A stretch of DNA of 10,647 bases from Pseudomonadota bacterium (GTDB taxonomy: Bacteria; Pseudomonadota; Gammaproteobacteria; Xanthomonadales; Rhodanobacteraceae), in NCBI GenBank assembly GCA_021798675.1, contig JAJZGE010000021.1:1-10647 (forward strand), in the 5' to 3' direction. A program made the position numbers and the translations under genes. This document shows positions 7,614 through 10,647 of the stretch, piece after piece. How positions within the stretch are numbered: position 1 is the stretch's first letter; every line of letters begins with the position of its first letter. The notes under the pieces were generated by a model. The model was not told the origin of the DNA. It did no database searches and worked only from the letters and a program-made list of their open reading frames with translations.

Positions 7614-7698
7614 ACCAGCACTCCAAGGATCAGCATACCCCGTCGATCCGACCGCACCTTTCCATCCCTGTCCGCGTTTGTTTCATCGGAGAAGCCTA

Positions 7699-10086
7699 AT
7701 GACCGCTGTACCCCCAAGCCACTCAGCGTTACGCATCCGCAAGGCCGCCGTGCTGGGTGCCGGCGTGATGGGCGCGCAGATCGCCGCCCATCTCACCAAT
7801 GCCGGCGTCGAGACCGTGCTGTTCGATCTGCCCGCCAGGGATGGCCCGAAGAGCGGCATCGCGCTCAAGGCGATCGCCAACCTCGCGAAGCTGTCGCCGG
7901 CCCCGCTGGCCGACAGGAACCTGGCCGCCGCAATCATCCCGGCTAACTACGACGAACATCTGGATCTGCTCAAGGATGTCGACCTGGTGATCGAGGCGAT
8001 CGCCGAACGGATGGACTGGAAGCTCGACCTGTACCGCAAGATTGCGCCGCACGTGTCGGCCACCGCGGTGCTGGCCTCGAACACCTCCGGCCTGTCGATC
8101 AACGGCCTGGCCGAGGCGCTGCCGCAGGAGATGCGCCACCGCTTCACCGGTGTGCACTTCTTCAATCCGCCGCGCTACATGCACCTGGTCGAGGTGATCC
8201 CGACTCGGCTCACCGATCCCGCCGTGGTGGCCGGGCTGGAAGCGTTCCTCACGACGACCGTCGGCAAGGGCGTGGTGATCGCCAAGGACACGCCCAACTT
8301 CATCGGCAACCGCATCGGCGTGTTCTCGATGCTGGCGGCGATGCACCACACCGACCAGTTCAAGCTTGGCTTCGACACCGTCGACGCGCTGACCGGCCCC
8401 GCGCTGGGTCGACCGAAGAGCGCCACCTATCGCACCGCCGACGTGGTGGGTCTGGACACCATGGCGCACGTCATCAAGACGATGGCCGACACCCTGCCCG
8501 ACGACCCGTGGCATCAGTACTTCAAGGCGCCGACGTGGCTGAGTGGCCTGATCAAGAAGGGCGCACTGGGACAGAAGACCGGCGGCGGCTTCTACAAGAA
8601 GGTGGGCAAGGACATCGTGGTGCTGGACGTGGCCAAACAGGATTTCCGGCCATCCGAGCAGAAGCCGTCCGACGAGGTCGCCGCGATCCTGGCGATCCGC
8701 GATCCGGCCGAGAAGTTCGCCAGGCTGCGTGGCTCCAGCGATCCGCAGGCGCAGTTCCTGTGGGCCAGCTTCCGCGACCTGTTCCACTACACCGCCTACC
8801 ACCTGGCCGACATCGCCGACACCGCGCGCGACGTCGACTTCGCCATTCGCTGGGGCTACGGCTGGAAGCTCGGCCCGTTCGAGACCTGGCAGGCCGCCGG
8901 CTGGCAACAGATCGCCGGCTGGATCAGCGAGGACATCGCCGCCGGCAAGGCCATGAGCAGCGCGCCGCTGCCGGCCTGGGTCACCGACGGCCGCAGCGGC
9001 GTGCACGGCAAGGACGGTTCGTGGTCGGCGAGCGCCGGCAGCGACAAGCCGCGCTCGCAGCACCCGGTCTACGCGCGCCAGCTATTCCCCGATCCGCTGC
9101 TCGGCGAGAAGTTCGACCAGGGCAGCACGGTGTGGGAAAACGACGGCGTGCGGCTGTGGACGCTGGGCGACGACGGCGTCGGCATCCTGTCGTTCAAGAC
9201 CAAGATGAACACGGTCAACGATGCCGTGCTCGACGGCATCCAGCACGCGATCAAGCTGGCCGAAGCGAAGCTCAAGGCCGTGGTGATCTGGCAGACCGGC
9301 GAGCCGTTTTCCGCCGGCGCGGACCTGAAGGGCGCGCTGGGCCTGCTGCAGGCGGGCAAGGTCGACGAGTTCGAGAAGATGGTGGCCAACTTCCAGGCCA
9401 CCAGCATGGCGATCAAGTACTCGCTGGTGCCGGTGGTATCAGCCGTGCGCGGCATGGCCTTCGGCGGCGGCTGCGAGTTCCAGATGCATTCGGCGCGCAC
9501 GGTCGCGGCGCTGGAAAGCTACATCGGCCTGGTCGAAGCCGGCGTCGGTCTGCTGCCGGCCGGCGGTGGCCTGCATGAGCTGGCCGTGCGCGCTGCCAAG
9601 GCGAACCCGGGCGATCCGTTCGAGGAGCTGAAGAAGGTGTTCGAGACCATCGCCATGGCCAAGGTCTCGGCCAGCGCATTCGAGGCGAAGAACATGGGCC
9701 TGCTGCGCGACAGCGACGTGATCGTGTTCAACAGCTACGAGCTGCTCTACGTCGCCAGGCAGGTGGCCCGTTCGCTCGCCGAAAGCGGCTACCGCCCGCC
9801 ACTGCCGGGTCGCAACGTGCCGGTCGCCGGCGATGTCGGAACCGCCACCTTCAAGGCCTCACTGGCGAATCTGCAGGCCGGCTACTTCGCTTCGCCGCAC
9901 GACATCGACATCGCCACACGCATCGCCGACTGCCTTTGCGGCGGCGTGATTGAGCGCGGCTCGCTGGTCGACGAGGAGTGGCTGCTGGCGCTGGAGCGCA
10001 AGCACTTCGTGGCGCTGGCGCAGACCGAGAAGACCCAGGCCCGCATCGCCCACACCATGGCCACCGGCAAGCCGCTGAGGAATTAA
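7699..10086 (+). CDS. fadB: 3-hydroxyacyl-CoA dehydrogenase/enoyl-CoA hydratase fusion (beta-oxidation)
   Basis: This bifunctional enzyme hydrates 2-enoyl-CoA and oxidises the resulting 3-hydroxyacyl-CoA with NAD+. The 795-aa product has the dehydrogenase first. The nucleotide-binding motif GAGVMG is at residues 20-25, with D43 at the end of the second strand. The catalytic pair is H153 (GVHFFNPPRYMHLVEV) and E165, and C-terminal dehydrogenase domains follow with QKTGGGFYKK. A crotonase domain occupies roughly residues 490-700, with the oxyanion-hole region AGADLKGALG and both hydratase glutamates, E593 in FGGGCEF and E613 in LVEAGVGLLPAGGG, spaced 20 residues apart as in the rat enzyme. The order dehydrogenase-hydratase is opposite to E. 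coli FadB and like Bacillus FadN, so the symbol is functional only. The ATG at 7699 has GGAG 7 bases upstream; a TTG seven codons earlier is less likely. It is probably transcribed with psrA; the 85-bp gap shows no terminator. Confidence 0.93.
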   Translation: MTAVPPSHSALRIRKAAVLGAGVMGAQIAAHLTNAGVETVLFDLPARDGPKSGIALKAIANLAKLSPAPLADRNLAAAIIPANYDEHLDLLKDVDLVIEAIAERMDWKLDLYRKIAPHVSATAVLASNTSGLSINGLAEALPQEMRHRFTGVHFFNPPRYMHLVEVIPTRLTDPAVVAGLEAFLTTTVGKGVVIAKDTPNFIGNRIGVFSMLAAMHHTDQFKLGFDTVDALTGPALGRPKSATYRTADVVGLDTMAHVIKTMADTLPDDPWHQYFKAPTWLSGLIKKGALGQKTGGGFYKKVGKDIVVLDVAKQDFRPSEQKPSDEVAAILAIRDPAEKFARLRGSSDPQAQFLWASFRDLFHYTAYHLADIADTARDVDFAIRWGYGWKLGPFETWQAAGWQQIAGWISEDIAAGKAMSSAPLPAWVTDGRSGVHGKDGSWSASAGSDKPRSQHPVYARQLFPDPLLGEKFDQGSTVWENDGVRLWTLGDDGVGILSFKTKMNTVNDAVLDGIQHAIKLAEAKLKAVVIWQTGEPFSAGADLKGALGLLQAGKVDEFEKMVANFQATSMAIKYSLVPVVSAVRGMAFGGGCEFQMHSARTVAALESYIGLVEAGVGLLPAGGGLHELAVRAAKANPGDPFEELKKVFETIAMAKVSASAFEAKNMGLLRDSDVIVFNSYELLYVARQVARSLAESGYRPPLPGRNVPVAGDVGTATFKASLANLQAGYFASPHDIDIATRIADCLCGGVIERGSLVDEEWLLALERKHFVALAQTEKTQARIAHTMATGKPLRN

Positions 10087-10087
10087 G

Positions 10088-10116
10088 CGGGGAACCGGGA
10101 ACGGGGAACAGGGGAT
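10088..10116 (+). repeat. Degenerate GGGGAAC heptamer array (left)
   Basis: Tandem units read CGGGGAAC, CGGGAAC, GGGGAAC and AGGGGAT, starting one base after the fadB-like stop codon. The stretch GGGAACGGGGAAC (10097-10109) is exactly complementary to GTTCCCCGTTCCC in the right array, so an RNA spanning the gap could close a stem of 13 bp or more around about 130 nt. Confidence 0.7.
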
Positions 10117-10238
10117 GTGGAGGCCGCTGCAAGCATGTGTTCCACGCCCCGCTCCGAACCCGATCCCAGCCGCCTTTGATTGGAGGGTACGAGAACGACA
10201 CGTCCAGGCCGGCAGCGACACACCAGCGCCATCTGCAC

Positions 10239-10259
10239 GTTCCCCGTTCCCCGTTCCCC
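10239..10259 (-). repeat. GGGGAAC heptamer array (right, inverted), three perfect copies
   Basis: Three exact tandem copies of GTTCCCC (10239-10245, 10246-10252, 10253-10259) are followed by a partial copy (GTTTTC). On the minus strand these are GGGGAAC units, opposite to the left array. It ends 26 bp before the thiolase start codon, so it lies in or just before the leader of that gene. Heptamers of this general kind are, as I remember, common between genes of Xanthomonas-related bacteria. Confidence 0.8.
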
Positions 10260-10285
10260 GTTTTCACTCCATTGAGAATCCAGCC

Positions 10286-10647
10286 ATGACCAAGCAAGTG
10301 CAAGATGCCTACATCGTCGCAGCCACCCGCAGCCCGGTCGGCAAGGCGCCGCGCGGCGTGTTCCGCAACACCCGTCCCGACGACATGCTCGCCCATGTGA
10401 TCCGCGCCGTGATGGCACAGTGCCCGGGCATCGACCCGCACCGCATCGGCGACGCCATCATCGGTTGCGCCATGCCCGAGGCCGAGCAGGGCATGAACGT
10501 GGCGCGCATCGGCGTGCTGCTGGCGGGCCTGCCCGACACCGTGCCGGGCGTCACCATCAACCGCTTCTGCTCGTCCGGCCTGCAGGCGGTGGCGATGGCC
10601 GCCGACCGCATCCGCCTCGGTGAGGACGACCTGATGCTCGCCGGCGG
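10286..10647 (+). CDS. fadA: Acetyl-CoA C-acyltransferase (thiolase), 3' end cut by window
   Basis: This is the thiolase that ends each beta-oxidation round by CoA-dependent cleavage of 3-ketoacyl-CoA. About 120 residues are visible, starting MTKQVQDAYIVAATRSPVGK, the usual thiolase opening. The nucleophilic cysteine is C95 in NRFCSSGLQAVAMAAD, and the neighbouring segment GCAMPEAEQGMNVAR is also typical. The family is about 400 aa long, so the C-terminal catalytic Cys and His motifs are outside the window. The ATG at 10286 has only a weak GAGA-type ribosome binding site (about 10 bases upstream). It follows the dehydrogenase/hydratase gene on the same strand, so the pair forms a fadBA-type unit, but the 199-bp repeat-containing gap makes separate expression possible. 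Confidence 0.93.
   Translation, partial: MTKQVQDAYIVAATRSPVGKAPRGVFRNTRPDDMLAHVIRAVMAQCPGIDPHRIGDAIIGCAMPEAEQGMNVARIGVLLAGLPDTVPGVTINRFCSSGLQAVAMAADRIRLGEDDLMLAG

Larger units (their letters stand above)
10087..10285. other. Spacer between fadB-like gene and thiolase gene
   Basis: This 199-bp gap between two genes of one pathway has no credible open frame and no clear terminator. It is bracketed by GGGGAAC-type heptamers near its left edge and their inverted counterparts near its right edge. Between them (10117-10238) I see only a weak hairpin, GTGGA (10117-10121) with TCCAC (10141-10145). No PsrA-type box is visible. The sequence may be a small non-coding repeat element inserted between the two genes. 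Confidence 0.5.

Noticed and set aside
7620..7660. GGATC/GATCC inverted repeat after the regulator gene as a terminator
   Set aside because: The arms are only 5 bp with a 13-bp loop and no T run follows.
7729..9063. A 444-codon minus-strand open frame inside the dehydrogenase/hydratase gene
   Set aside because: It lies wholly opposite a well-supported gene, has no recognisable domain, and shows the His/Arg/Gln-rich composition typical of antisense frames in GC-rich DNA.
9851..10441. A 196-codon minus-strand frame running through the fadB-fadA gap
   Set aside because: Much of its translation comes from the heptamer repeats (GNGERG and FPVPGSP-like stretches), and the rest is antisense to two real genes.

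Overview
The window is a GC-rich chromosomal segment of a gammaproteobacterium, most likely a xanthomonad-type organism (order Lysobacterales/Xanthomonadales, for example a Rhodanobacteraceae member). This rests on gene order, on the protein sequences as I recall their families, and on the GGGGAAC-type intergenic heptamers; I could not run a search. It looks like core genome: I see no transposase, phage gene, CRISPR array, tRNA or rRNA.

Left part (1-6765, all minus strand). Read in the direction of transcription, the order is ndk, rlmN, pilF, rodZ, yfgM-like, bamB, der. The genes are tightly packed: there are 4-bp ATGA overlaps at pilF/rodZ and yfgM/bamB, an 11-bp overlap at rlmN/pilF, and 12-bp and 22-bp gaps at ndk/rlmN and bamB/der. 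The only real break is 145 bp between rodZ and yfgM, which holds a terminator-like hairpin. In the corresponding clusters of E. coli and Pseudomonas, as I remember them, ispG and hisS lie at that point, and they are absent here. The cluster joins nucleotide balance (Ndk), 23S rRNA/tRNA methylation (RlmN), type IV pilus secretin assembly (PilF), cell shape (RodZ), inner-membrane periplasmic chaperoning (YfgM), outer-membrane protein assembly (BamB) and ribosome assembly (Der, cut by the window edge a few residues before its end).

Middle (6766-6998). A 233-bp divergent control region separates ndk from a TetR-family gene. It contains a good sigma70-type promoter for the TetR gene. Two near-identical palindromes of the form CAAAC-N4-GTTTG, 41 bp apart, overlap its -35 element and its start-site region. 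This is the published form of the PsrA box, and the regulator itself looks like PsrA.

Right part (6999-10647, plus strand). The order is psrA-like regulator, a 795-aa fused 3-hydroxyacyl-CoA dehydrogenase/enoyl-CoA hydratase, then the start of a thiolase. Together they form a fatty acid beta-oxidation unit with its probable acyl-CoA- or fatty-acid-responsive repressor. The 199-bp gap between dehydrogenase and thiolase is bracketed by inverted arrays of a GGGGAAC heptamer and looks like a small repeat element.

I found no clearly new multi-gene system. The items most worth a second look are the two-box autoregulatory promoter, the heptamer-bracketed spacer, and the missing ispG-hisS pair.
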